The translations under genes and the position numbers were made by a program. From contig NZ_WTFF01000006.1 in the NCBI RefSeq assembly GCF_019400985.1, forward strand, positions 1-64,000: a stretch of DNA of 64,000 bases, given 5' to 3'. The stretch comes from Streptomyces bambusae (lineage in GTDB: Bacteria > Actinomycetota > Actinomycetes > Streptomycetales > Streptomycetaceae). The notes under the pieces were generated by a model, which saw only the letters and a program-made list of their open reading frames with translations, had not been told where the DNA came from and searched no databases. Positions within the stretch are counted from its first letter, which is position 1. The number at the start of each line of letters is the position of its first letter. Below are positions 27,725 through 35,573 of the stretch, one piece after another.

Positions 27725-28195
27725 GTGACGCGGCAAGACGGCCTCATTGCAGGCAGGGACGCCAGTTCGACCCCACGGCACTCGGTGTCCGTGGCGGGTG
27801 TGGTGGTCCGCGACGATGGCCGGTTGCTGGCGATCCGGCAGGCGGACAACGGGACGTGGGAGCTGCCGGGCGGAGTGCTGGAGATCTCCGAGACGCCGGA
27901 GGATGGTGTCCGACGCGAGGTCCTGGAGGAGACCGGTCTCGACGTAGACGTGGCGGAGCTGACGGGCGTCTACAAGAACGTCACACTCGGCGTCGTAGCC
28001 CTGGTCTTCCGGTGCAAGGCGACCGGGGGCGCCGAGCGCACCTCCGACGAGACCACGGCAGTCCAGTGGCTCACGCCCGAAGAGGTCTCCGAGCGGATGT
28101 CCGAGGTCTACGCGATCCGACTTCTGGACGCCCTGGACGGGCACGGGCCTCACGTGCGGAGCCATGACGGCCGCCAGCCGTTCCCCGTGCGGTGA
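27725..28195 (+). CDS. Nudix hydrolase
   Basis: About 156 residues from GTG 27725 (ATG at 27692 would add 11, but would leave only 15 bases to the divergent NERD gene). The full Nudix box GX5EX7REUXEEXGU is present as GVLEISETPEDGVR followed by REVLEETGL. Family members hydrolyse nucleoside diphosphates linked to another group; the substrate cannot be told. Nudix genes beside GntR regulators are recurrent in pSAM2-like AICEs, where one has been linked to a mating signal. Intact. Confidence 0.85.
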   Translation: MTRQDGLIAGRDASSTPRHSVSVAGVVVRDDGRLLAIRQADNGTWELPGGVLEISETPEDGVRREVLEETGLDVDVAELTGVYKNVTLGVVALVFRCKATGGAERTSDETTAVQWLTPEEVSERMSEVYAIRLLDALDGHGPHVRSHDGRQPFPVR

Positions 28196-28808
28196 AAGTT
28201 TCCCTACTCCATCAAGGCACCCGCCGCGCACAGCGCGGCGCGCGCGGCCCGTCGCCCGGGCCTGCGCTCCTGTCTCCGCCCCACTCCGGCCCGACCGCCG
28301 GCCGCACGCCGAAGACCGGCGAGGGTTGACGGTCGGGACAACCCCTACGAGGCCAGCGCCCTCAGCTCCACAACTGCCTGCAGCTCAAGCAGGCTTCCAG
28401 CGCCGGGTGTGAGTCCCCTGCCCTCCGCTTGAACCGCTCAGCGGGCACCATTGCCAACCAGGCCCGCTGGAGCAGCTGAGGCATCCCAGACGCCGCTCCC
28501 CGGGGCGCCAAGGCCCAACGACGCCACAAGGTCAGAACAATGCCTCCGGCGGGGGCGCTCAAACGCCGGGATGGAGGGGGCCCGTCCTGCGGCCGCGGCT
28601 CGGTTGTGGTGCGGGTGGGGAGCTGTCACTGGCGCCACGACCGCGTTCAACCAGCAACCACGACCAGGCTTCGACCTCCGAGCCAGGACAACGGTCGTGG
28701 TGTCGACCTTTGGGAAGGTGCCGCATCACCCAAAATGTAGGTCAACTCCCCCTCTCACAGCTAAAGTTGGCAACTCGACGTCGGTCATACCAGAACCTTG
28801 GAGTGCGT
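28196..28808. other. 613-base region without a recognisable gene
   Basis: No open frame here has a plausible start, ribosome site and known protein. The left part is GC-rich like the chromosome. From about 28720 base composition shifts toward A/T, continuing into the next gene. A promoter for that gene must lie in the last 100 bases; TTGGCA at 28767-28772 is a possible -35 but no matching -10 at normal spacing was seen. Confidence 0.6.
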
Positions 28809-30230
28809 GTGGAGGAGCGGCAGATTTCCCTGGCGGAAGCCAAGGAAATCATCAGCAAGCAGGAATCTCACTTCTGGGATTTCAAAAGCGCTTCGAGCGA
28901 CGGCAAGAAGATTCAAGAAATTTCCACCTCTCTGGCCAATTCCGAGGGCGGAGAATTCATCGTCGGCATCGAAGACGAGAAGCACGCAACCGGGATCGAC
29001 AGGTGGCAGGGGCTGCACAATATCGAGGCCGCGAACTTCATCCACCAAAATCTGGTAAATGAAGTCCAACCCCCCGTTCCGTACGACATGGAATACTTGT
29101 GGATCTCGGGCGACAGCGAGCGCGGCGTGTGCTGTCTCGTGACCATCCAGAAGAGCTCCGACGTCCACAAGACATCCAAAGGAGACGTATTTCAACGAAA
29201 GGGCGCCCAGACCCTCAAACTCACGGGGCACCGAATCGCCGACCTCGCACTTTCCAAAGGTGCTCGATCGTACGAGGATCAGCTCCTGGACGACTACGAG
29301 GTGGATGAACTGAAGGAGGAAGAGGAGCTGGATACATTCCTTTCTACCTACAGCCCGGCCACAACGCCGGAGAAGTACCTCACACGCCAGAGGCTCGTCT
29401 CCAGGAAAGACGGAAAGGCCACAGTCGCAGCGGCCATCCTGTACGCGGAAGAGCCTGCCGCAGTCGTGCCGAAGCGATGCTCCGTAAAGATCGCACGGTA
29501 CGAAAGCAAGGAAAGTACCCCTGACAGGAAGTATCTCAAGGGAACCCCGCTATCGATCGACGGCCCGGCTCGCATCCTAATCGAAAAGACGCTGGATGCG
29601 GTGGCAGAGATCATCGAAGCCGTTCCCATCCTGGGCACTGACGGGCAAATGGCACCAGTAAAGTATCCACCAGAGGCCCTGAAGGAGATTATCGTCAACG
29701 CCGTAATCCATCGAGATTACAACGTTTCAGACGACATCCTAATCTCAATCTTTGATAACAGGGTTGAGGTCAGGAGTCCCGGCCGACTGCCTGGGCACAT
29801 GACGACCGACAACATCCTCACCGACCGGTTCGCCAGAAATCCAAGCATTGTGCGCCTGCTCAACAAGTACCCCGATCCACCCAACAAGGATATCGGCGAG
29901 GGGCTTGACACGGTAATGAGCGCCATGAAGGCCGCGAAGCTCAAAGCGCCGCTATTCGTTGTCGAAGAAAATGCATTCGTAGTAATTCTGGCCCACACTC
30001 CACTTGCGCGACCAGAAGAGCTCATCTTGGAGTACTTGCGCAACAACGAGGAGATCTCAAATAAGATTGCCCGATCCCTTACAGGGATCGCCTCAGAGAA
30101 TCGCGTAAAGCAGGTGTTCTACAAACTCAAGAATGCCGACATGATCGAGCCTGTCCCTGGCAGGATTCGATCTCAGTACGCGTGGCGCCTCACTGAAAAG
30201 GGAAAGAGCCTTCGCGGCTCCATCGACTGA
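28809..30230 (+). CDS. AlbA_2 (Schlafen-like) / HATPase_c_4 protein, COG2865 type
   Basis: 473 residues. N-terminal AlbA_2 domain (about 1-150) with ESHFWDFKSA and the hallmark ANSEGGEFIVGIED. Middle ATPase region of HATPase_c_4 type (about 290-370) with EALKEIIVNAVIHRDYNVSD, IFDNRVEVRSPG and a GEGLDTVM stretch. The last about 80 residues look like a winged helix (EYLRNNEEISNKIARSLTG). The family is annotated as ATP-binding or transcriptional regulator; related AlbA_2 proteins occur in phage-defence settings, but a defence role here is inference. GTG 28809 has GGAG 5 bases upstream. Codon use (many GAA, AAA, ATT, TCC/TCT) is clearly more A/T-rich than neighbours, so it came from a different donor. 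Confidence 0.82.
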   Translation: MEERQISLAEAKEIISKQESHFWDFKSASSDGKKIQEISTSLANSEGGEFIVGIEDEKHATGIDRWQGLHNIEAANFIHQNLVNEVQPPVPYDMEYLWISGDSERGVCCLVTIQKSSDVHKTSKGDVFQRKGAQTLKLTGHRIADLALSKGARSYEDQLLDDYEVDELKEEEELDTFLSTYSPATTPEKYLTRQRLVSRKDGKATVAAAILYAEEPAAVVPKRCSVKIARYESKESTPDRKYLKGTPLSIDGPARILIEKTLDAVAEIIEAVPILGTDGQMAPVKYPPEALKEIIVNAVIHRDYNVSDDILISIFDNRVEVRSPGRLPGHMTTDNILTDRFARNPSIVRLLNKYPDPPNKDIGEGLDTVMSAMKAAKLKAPLFVVEENAFVVILAHTPLARPEELILEYLRNNEEISNKIARSLTGIASENRVKQVFYKLKNADMIEPVPGRIRSQYAWRLTEKGKSLRGSID

Positions 30231-30316
30231 AGGTCAAATTCCCGACATCAACGGTGCAGAGGGCGGGGATAGAGCCCATCGAAGCCGGGTACCGATTGGG
30301 CTCGGGAAGCCTGTCG

Positions 30317-30343
30317 GACCGCCTTGCCCTCGGCAAGGCGGTC
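30317..30343 (+). terminator. Terminator after the AlbA_2 gene
   Basis: 12-bp perfect stem GACCGCCTTGCC/GGCAAGGCGGTC with loop CTC, 86 bases after the stop codon. Confidence 0.8.
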
Positions 30344-30520
30344 GGGCGTGCCAGACGCGTGCCAGAGGTTGGTGAACGGCGGTCAATGCGGGACAGCCTG
30401 AGCGGCGCCAGGATTCGGGCTGTCTCCGTATCCGCTGGTCAGACGCCTAGCGGGCGGACCAAGATCGGTGATTCCCAAACTCATGGCATTCCAGGCTTGG
30501 GCGCCGTTAGGGTCCGCAGC

Positions 30521-30721
30521 ATGACCAACAGCATCCCGAACTGCTCTGAGTGCAGTCAGGCCATTCAGTTCGGTGGTTTCGTGCTCAGCCGACGGGCCGA
30601 GGATGACCAGCGGGTCTGCCGGTCGCTGGGGAAGCGTGCCGGGCGGCATGTGTGGTGGCACTGGGCCGATCGGCCGGACGAGGCGTTGGAGGTCTGCCCG
30701 ACGCCGCAGCTGTTCCGGTGA
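30521..30721 (+). CDS. Small CxxC protein of the element
   Basis: 66 residues starting MTNSIPNCSECSQAIQFGGF, with a CSEC zinc-ribbon-like pair near the N-terminus, two more Cys (VCRS, VCPT) and the aromatic stretch HVWWHWADRP. Four Cys could hold one zinc. ATG at 30521 has AGGG 8 bases upstream; the frame extends upstream to 30254 without support. Function unknown; I recall similar short proteins from Streptomyces elements but cannot name a family. It is the last gene before attR. Confidence 0.65.
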   Translation: MTNSIPNCSECSQAIQFGGFVLSRRAEDDQRVCRSLGKRAGRHVWWHWADRPDEALEVCPTPQLFR

Positions 30722-30851
30722 TGGCTCGTCGCGTGCCCTCCGCGTGTCCGAACGAGGGGCGCGGGGCGGGGAACAGCGGGAAGCTGCGGGGTGACGGCCG
30801 CGAAGGCGCAGGTCAGCGTCTTACCAGGTCAGGGCGCAGGCGCTTACGCGA

Positions 30852-30915
30852 TCTTCCAAACTAGCTACGCGGGTTCGATTCCCGTCGCCCGCTCTTCATG
30901 GCTCAGGGCCAGGTC
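30852..30915 (+). repeat. attR: right direct repeat of the integrated element
   Basis: 64 bases identical to 24789-24852. It carries only the 3' half of tRNA-Gly from the anticodon loop on. The 5' half is absent (preceding bases TTACGCGA), so this is an attachment site and not a second tRNA gene. Confidence 0.93.
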
Positions 30916-30944
30916 GGAGGGTGATTCTTCCGCCTGGCCCTGAG
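30902..30944 (+). terminator. tRNA-Gly terminator, right copy
   Basis: Same 12-bp outer stem as 24839-24881 (30902-30913 with 30933-30944), but the loop side has diverged at several positions. Confidence 0.75.
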
Positions 30945-30976
30945 GCGTTTGCGGGGCTGTGGCAGGAGCGTGTGGC

Positions 30977-31246
30977 TCAGCGCAGGGTCACTACGACGAC
31001 CACGACGCAGACCAGCGAAAAGCCCAGGAAGACGTAGCGCTGCTTCTGCATCAGGGCGAAGCGGCCCTTGGTGTCGCCCGCGATGATGCGGTACTTGCTC
31101 GTGCGGTGTTCGAAGTACTTGCCGACCGTGGCGCTCGGCAGGTTCTTGACCACGCGGGCCATCCCCAGGACGGCAGTCGAGACGACCATGACGACGCACA
31201 CCACGGCGATGACCCACGAAGGCGCGCCATCGAGAATCTGGAACAC
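30977..31246 (-). CDS. Small membrane protein, two helices
   Basis: 89 residues from GTG 31246 (AAGGGT 8 bases upstream): MFQILDGAPSWVIAVVCVVM... with a first membrane helix at about 11-30, a basic middle (RTSKYRIIAGDTKGRFALMQ) and a second helix at about 71-86 (VFLGFSLVCVVVVVVTL). No family recognised. It is the most downstream of three same-strand genes next to attR, with DUF6551 upstream. Its layout resembles the small membrane proteins found with conjugation genes of actinomycete elements, which is only suggestive. Confidence 0.65.
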   Translation of the reverse strand: MFQILDGAPSWVIAVVCVVMVVSTAVLGMARVVKNLPSATVGKYFEHRTSKYRIIAGDTKGRFALMQKQRYVFLGFSLVCVVVVVVTLR

Positions 31247-31463
31247 GGAATTCGACCCTTTGCGACGGTGGTCGGCAGGACGAGAGGGAGGGCAGGGGAG
31301 TCGTGCCAGTCGTACGGAAACGGGGTCGCCGGAATGGCGTGACGGCCGATTTCGGCACAGTGTCACGCCCAGCGGTCATCCGTCGCTACTTCGCGGCCCG
31401 GGTGCTCGCGTCCAGCCGGGGAATTTCGGCCCACCTCCCGCGGAGGCCGGCCGGGCTGGCTCG

Positions 31464-32276
31464 TTACGCCTCGATGCGGTTCTCGGCCCTGCGGCCCTTG
31501 TTCCAGGCGTTCACGACGAGCCGGTAGGCGGTCGTCACACGGGATCCCGTGCCGCTGTTGTTGAAGCCTCCCCGCGAGGACTGGCTGAGGATCTCGGACC
31601 GCCACTTGGCGGCCGTCCCCAGGTCCATGATCTTCCGCGCGAGCTCCTTGTCGTCCACCAGGTCGCCGTGGCGGCCGATGAAGGTACCGAGGCCGCCGAG
31701 GAGCATGCCGTCCCAGCTCTCGGCCGAGCGGCCCCAGGCTTCCTCGGCGACGGTCAGAGTGCGGTCGAAGACCTGCGCCCCGTGCCGGTCCATGATCTGC
31801 AGCACGCCGGAGACTGCGCCCACGCCGTTCGTCGACGACGACCCGAGCGTCAGGTTGTGCTTCTTGAGGATCCTGTCGGTGTCCACGAAGAGCGGGACGC
31901 CGCCCGTGAGCCCCACGTGGTACTCGTCGATGGCACGCGGCTTGTGCGATTCACGGTTCTTGATCAGGAAGAGGATGGCTTCCTGCGCCTGCGTGAGGCC
32001 GTAGTGGACCTCAGCCATGATCGTGGAGATGCCGGCGAGGACGCACGCGCGCCAGCGGTGCTGGCCGTCGACGATGTAGAGGTCCCCGTCGGCGCGCTTC
32101 GACACGATGATCGAGCCGACGGCTTCGCGCACCAGGTTGTTCGCGATGTTCTGGGCGCGCTTCTCGTTGAGCGTCCGCTGGGCCTGCGGATCGATGGTCA
32201 GGTCCCTGACCGGGACCTCCTGCCCGTACTCCACTTTGTGGGCCGGGAGCTCGAAGGTGTAACGAGCTTTGGGCAT
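31464..32276 (-). CDS. DUF6551 family ParB-like protein
   Basis: 270 residues starting MPKARYTFELPAHKVEYGQE. A ParB/sulfiredoxin-like N-domain carries YIVDGQHRWRACVLAG (the DGxHRxxA box, about 80-95), followed by LFLIKNRESHKP. The C-terminal part is helical. The family (DUF6551) occurs in actinobacterial elements and phages; ParB-fold proteins bind DNA and nucleotides, but this group is not characterised to my knowledge. ATG 32276 has AAGGA 7 bases upstream. Probably accessory DNA outside the att-bounded element. Confidence 0.8.
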   Translation of the reverse strand: MPKARYTFELPAHKVEYGQEVPVRDLTIDPQAQRTLNEKRAQNIANNLVREAVGSIIVSKRADGDLYIVDGQHRWRACVLAGISTIMAEVHYGLTQAQEAILFLIKNRESHKPRAIDEYHVGLTGGVPLFVDTDRILKKHNLTLGSSSTNGVGAVSGVLQIMDRHGAQVFDRTLTVAEEAWGRSAESWDGMLLGGLGTFIGRHGDLVDDKELARKIMDLGTAAKWRSEILSQSSRGGFNNSGTGSRVTTAYRLVVNAWNKGRRAENRIEA

Positions 32277-32442
32277 GGGTGTGTCCTTCTGCGCCACGTT
32301 AGGGGGAGTATGCGGCAAAGCCGGGATCTTGGGATGCAGCGCGTCAGCGACACAATCATATTTACTTATCGACTCGCAACTTCCGTCACATGAGCGATAG
32401 TTGCGGAACGCGACGTTCCGTCTGGTACGGCGTCGACAGAGG

Positions 32443-32637
32443 TCAGATCTTGATGCCCGCGATGGTGTCGGCCAGGGAGTTCAGGAAGCGGTTCACGTCC
32501 GGGGCGATGGAGCTGGAGGCCAGGAAGAAGCCGAAGAGGACCGCTACGACGGCCGGGCCCGGCTTGAGGTGGTTGCCGCGGATCAGCACCACCAGGATGA
32601 TCGCCAACAGAACCACCACTGACAGCGAAATGGCCAC
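32443..32637 (-). CDS. 64-residue membrane protein
   Basis: MAISLSVVVLLAIILVVLIR, a basic turn (GNHLKPG), a second helix (PAVVAVLFGFFLASSSIAP) and a short amphipathic tail (NRFLNSLADTIAG). This two-helix layout is a recurrent small protein in Streptomyces chromosomes and elements, often near FtsK/TraB-type genes; function unknown. It is the upstream gene of the three-gene set after attR. Confidence 0.7.
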   Translation of the reverse strand: MAISLSVVVLLAIILVVLIRGNHLKPGPAVVAVLFGFFLASSSIAPDVNRFLNSLADTIAGIKI

Positions 32638-32770
32638 TTCTGATCACACCTTCGGTCGTCCCCTGGTCGGCCCGGGGCACGGCCGTGCGCACCCCCACAT
32701 GGACCATCGTGCCACCAACAGGCCCCCGGTATCCGCCTGGAGGCGGTGATTCCCGTCAACTGTGTGGGTT

Positions 32771-33238
32771 TCAGAGGCCCAGGAGGGACCGGACGTACGC
32801 GTACTTGGCGGTCAGGCGGTCCCTGGTGGGGGCGTCGAGGACGGCCAGGCGGGCCGGGTCCGAGTTGTGGGCGAGGTCCGCTTCCTTGACGAGGAGGGCG
32901 CCGGGGACGGCCAGGATGCGGGCCGTGTATTCCTCGACCGGCTCGCCCGGTCGCTTCGTGACCGCCAGGACCATGTCCTTCACCGGCTGCGGCAGAGCGG
33001 CGGAATCCAGCCAGGCGCGGCTCAGCGCGCCGTCCTCGACCGCGTCGTGCAGCCAGGCCGCGGCCTGTTGGTCGCTGGTGCCGCCGCGGGCGCGCACGCC
33101 CTCGGCGACCGCCGCGAGGTGTTCGGCGTACGGGCGGCCGGCCTTGTCGGTCTGTCCCTCGTGCGCCGCGCGGGCCAGCGCCTCGACCTCGGGGAGGGTG
33201 AGGGGGGTGGGGGTGGGGGTGGACCGTGGCGATGTCAT
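32771..33238 (-). CDS. HD-domain hydrolase, RelA/SpoT (MESH1)-like
   Basis: 155 residues from ATG 33238. Motifs fit a small RSH-type HD hydrolase: ARAAHEGQTDKAGRPYAEHL, the HD pair in WLHDAVED, and KEADLAHNSDP in the place of the conserved KLADxxxN. Such proteins remove pyrophosphate from (p)ppGpp or related nucleotides; activity here is inferred. The ATG overlaps the stop of the PLP decarboxylase gene (ATGA), so translation is coupled. Confidence 0.8.
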   Translation of the reverse strand: MTSPRSTPTPTPLTLPEVEALARAAHEGQTDKAGRPYAEHLAAVAEGVRARGGTSDQQAAAWLHDAVEDGALSRAWLDSAALPQPVKDMVLAVTKRPGEPVEEYTARILAVPGALLVKEADLAHNSDPARLAVLDAPTRDRLTAKYAYVRSLLGL

Positions 33239-34860
33239 TCGATTCCCTTCGCCGCGCTGCGGAGGGCCTCGGCGGCCCGGCGTACGTCCGCCTGCGTGGT
33301 ACGCCAGTTGGAGAACGCGGCGCGCAGGGCCGGGGTTCCCGCGAGGACGGTGGGAGTGACGAAGACCTCGGCGGCGACGGCCTCGCGCAGGGCGGTCAGG
33401 CGTTCGGCGGTGGGCCGTTCGGCGAGGGTGAAGCAGACGACGTTCAGGCGGACCGGGGCGAGGAGGCGGAAGGCGGGGTCCGCGGCGAGTTCGTCGCCGA
33501 GGGCGTGGGCGCAGGCGATGTCGCGTTCGACGATCTCGCGGTGGCCGGCGCGGCCGTAGGCGCGCAGGGTGAACCAGGCGGCCAGGGCGCGCAGCCGGTG
33601 GGAGTTCTCGGGCGTGAGGTGGACCAGGTCGGGGCGGGGGCCGAGGGGGCCGAGGTAGGCGGCGGCGTTGGCGAAGACGCGGGCCTGGAGGTCCTGGCGG
33701 CGGGTGAACTGCACGGCGCTGTCGTAGGGCACGTTGAGCCACTTGTGGAGGTCGACGCAGACGGAGTCGGAGGCGTCGAGGCCCGCGGTGAGGTGGGCGT
33801 GGTCCGGGGATAGCGCGGCGAAGGCTCCGAAGGCGGCGTCGGTGTGGAGCCAGAAGTCGTGGCGTTCGCGGAGGGCGGCGATCGCGCGGAGGTCGTCGAA
33901 GTCGACGGTGTTGACGGTGCCGGCGTTGGCGACGACCACGGCCGGACCGGGCGTGTCGGCGAGGGCGCGGTCGAGGGCGGCTGGGTCGACGGCCTCGCGG
34001 CCGGGCAGGGTGGGCACCGGGACGAGGGCGCGCCGGCCGAGCCCGAGCACGGAGAGCGCCTTGCCGATGGAGGAGTGCGGGGCCCCGGAGAGTACGCGTA
34101 CGGGGCCGAGGGCGGCCGCGCCGTCGTCGGCCGGGGAGACGCCGAGGCGCTCGCCGAGCCATTCGCGGGCGATGGCGAGGCCGGTGGTGTTGGACATGGT
34201 GGCGCCGCTGACGAAGGTGCCGGTGTGCGCGGAGGAGAGCCCGAAGAGGTCGCGCAGCAGGCCGACGGTCTCGCGCTCCAGGTCCTGGCCGGCGCCGTCG
34301 AGGGCGGAGTTGGAGTTCTGGTCGTGCACGGCGGTCAGCCAGTCCCCGGCGAGGGCGGCGGGGGTCGCGCCGCCGGTGACGAAGCCGAGGTAGCGGGGGC
34401 CGGCGGAGGCGGAGAGGCGGGGCGCCCAGGTCCGGGCGAAGTCCTCCAGGGTGCGGGCGAGGCCCCTGCCGTCCCTGCAACCGTCCCTGCCGTCCCTGCA
34501 ACCGTCCCTGCCGTCCCTGCCGTCCCTGCCGTCCCTGCAACCGTCCCTGCCGTCCCTGCCGTCGTGGGGTGGTTCCTCGCCCTCCGCGGGCGGGGCGGCG
34601 GCATCGTCGGCCTCGTGCCGGTCCCCCAGCTCGGTCGGCTCCCGCCGGTCCCGCGGCTCGGCCCGCTCCCTCGGCTCTCCAGGGGCTCCCGGGTCTTCCG
34701 GCTCCCTCGGCTCCCTCAGCTCTCCCGCCGCGGCCGGGTGTGCGTACGCGGGGACGACGGGCCGGGTGTCGAGGGTGCGCAGGGCTTCGGCGGCCTGGTC
34801 GAGGGTGAGGCCGAGCAGTTCGGGGAGGCGGCCGAGGTCGTCGGCGAGGGCGGGGTGCAT
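33235..34860 (-). CDS. Pyridoxal-dependent decarboxylase
   Basis: 541 residues of the group II (aromatic-L-amino-acid/glutamate) decarboxylase family. The PLP Lys is in VDLHKWLNVPYD; upstream DAAFG, SGATMSNTTGLAIAR and TVNTVDFDDL are family landmarks. The substrate cannot be assigned. An acidic/basic low-complexity insert (about residues 50-135; REPREPEDPG, then DGRDGCR repeats) interrupts the N-terminal region and is produced by a 9/12-bp repeat at 34478-34560. ATG at 34860; the frame stays open upstream through the minisatellite to 35721, which I reject as coding. It overlaps the HD gene by 4 bases. Confidence 0.85.
   Translation of the reverse strand: MHPALADDLGRLPELLGLTLDQAAEALRTLDTRPVVPAYAHPAAAGELREPREPEDPGAPGEPRERAEPRDRREPTELGDRHEADDAAAPPAEGEEPPHDGRDGRDGCRDGRDGRDGRDGCRDGRDGCRDGRGLARTLEDFARTWAPRLSASAGPRYLGFVTGGATPAALAGDWLTAVHDQNSNSALDGAGQDLERETVGLLRDLFGLSSAHTGTFVSGATMSNTTGLAIAREWLGERLGVSPADDGAAALGPVRVLSGAPHSSIGKALSVLGLGRRALVPVPTLPGREAVDPAALDRALADTPGPAVVVANAGTVNTVDFDDLRAIAALRERHDFWLHTDAAFGAFAALSPDHAHLTAGLDASDSVCVDLHKWLNVPYDSAVQFTRRQDLQARVFANAAAYLGPLGPRPDLVHLTPENSHRLRALAAWFTLRAYGRAGHREIVERDIACAHALGDELAADPAFRLLAPVRLNVVCFTLAERPTAERLTALREAVAAEVFVTPTVLAGTPALRAAFSNWRTTQADVRRAAEALRSAAKGIE
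34478..34560. repeat. 9/12-bp tandem repeat inside the decarboxylase gene
   Basis: Nine copies of GTCCCTG-containing units: the 9-mer CCGTCCCTG interspersed with the 12-mer CAACCGTCCCTG. All unit lengths are multiples of three, so the reading frame is kept and encodes Asp-Gly-Arg and Asp-Gly-Cys-Arg runs. Confidence 0.9.
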
Positions 34861-35573
34861 GGTCGCCACGCTAGAGCTGGCGGGGGCACTGGTACCGGGC
34901 CAATCGCCGGGAAGTGGCCGCCGTGGGGCCGTAGGGTCGAAGGTGATCGCGAAGCTGGGGTACGGGGCGGAGCCCGGCCGGGGCCGGGGCCAGGCGGGGA
35001 GCCGGGGGCAAGGCAGAGGGAGGCAGGACCACGAGCCGGGCGGGGCCCGGGCAGAGGCAGGACCACGAGCCGGACCAGGAACCTGAGGAGAGGGGCGGCT
35101 CCGGGCCGGGGCAGAAGCCGGACCACGGGCCGGGGCGAGGGCCAATGCGGGAGCGGAAGCGAGGGCCGGCAGATAGGGGCGCGAGAGCTGACGAACCAGC
35201 GGGGAGGGGACGACGCGGGGCGCCGGAGCCGATGCGGGCGCGGGAGCGGATGCGGGCGCGGGAACCGAAGCGGGCGCGGGAACCGAAGCGGGCGCCGGAG
35301 CCGATGCGGGCGCCGGAGCCGATGCGGGCGCCGGAGCCGATGCGGGCGCCGGAGCCGATGCGGGCGCCGGAGCCGATGCGGGCGCCGGAGCCGATGCGGG
35401 CGCCGGAGCCGATGCGGGCGCCGGAGCGGATGCGGATGCGGATGCGGATGCGGGACCAGCTACGGAAGCAGGGGCGGATGCGGGAGCAGGTGCGTGGCCG
35501 AGTGCCTGAGGGACACGTGGAGTCGGTGTGGGGGGCTGGGCCGGTGCAGAGGCAAGAGGGGACGCAGGAGCAG
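34861..35573. other. Repeat-rich gap between decarboxylase and DUF4232 genes
   Basis: About 700 bases of highly GC-skewed DNA, dominated by the 18-bp minisatellite and by GGGCCGGGGC-type runs. All frames are open because of the repeats, but none has a recognisable protein. It separates divergent genes, so their promoters must lie inside it. Confidence 0.6.
35222..35450. repeat. 18-bp minisatellite
   Basis: Unit GCGGGCGCCGGAGCCGAT, seven perfect copies from 35288 to 35413, flanked by degenerate copies (35222-35287, 35414-35431) and a GCGGAT hexamer run (about 35426-35449). 18 is a multiple of three, so every frame stays open on both strands (MRAPEP on plus, ASAPAP on minus). Confidence 0.95.

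Larger units (their letters stand above)
24789..30915. mobile_element. Decayed AICE-type integrative element in tRNA-Gly
   Basis: 6.06 kb between copies of a 64-bp direct repeat at the 3' end of tRNA-Gly. Contents left to right: tyrosine integrase (-, broken), excisionase remnant (-), GntR regulator (+, broken), NERD protein (-), Nudix hydrolase (+), AlbA_2/ATPase protein (+) and CxxC protein (+). Integrase next to att, with excisionase, GntR and Nudix genes, is the pSAM2-like AICE set. Replication initiator, Tra (FtsK-like) and Spd genes are missing, evidently lost in the deletion that joined excisionase to GntR. The element should be unable to move by itself. Confidence 0.88.

Noticed and set aside
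28451-28740. Plus-strand open frames in the gap before the AlbA_2 gene
   Set aside because: No ribosome site, no recognisable protein, and composition changes part-way through.
30852-30898. Possible second tRNA-Gly
   Set aside because: Only the 3' half from the anticodon loop is present; no 5' acceptor strand or D arm, so it is attR.
35222-35450. CRISPR array
   Set aside because: Units are contiguous 18-mers without spacers and there are no cas genes.
35145-35573. N-terminal extension of the DUF4232 protein with (MRAPEP)n
   Set aside because: A lipoprotein needs its signal near the start; hundreds of charged residues before it would block export. Kept only as a possibility in the repeat finding.
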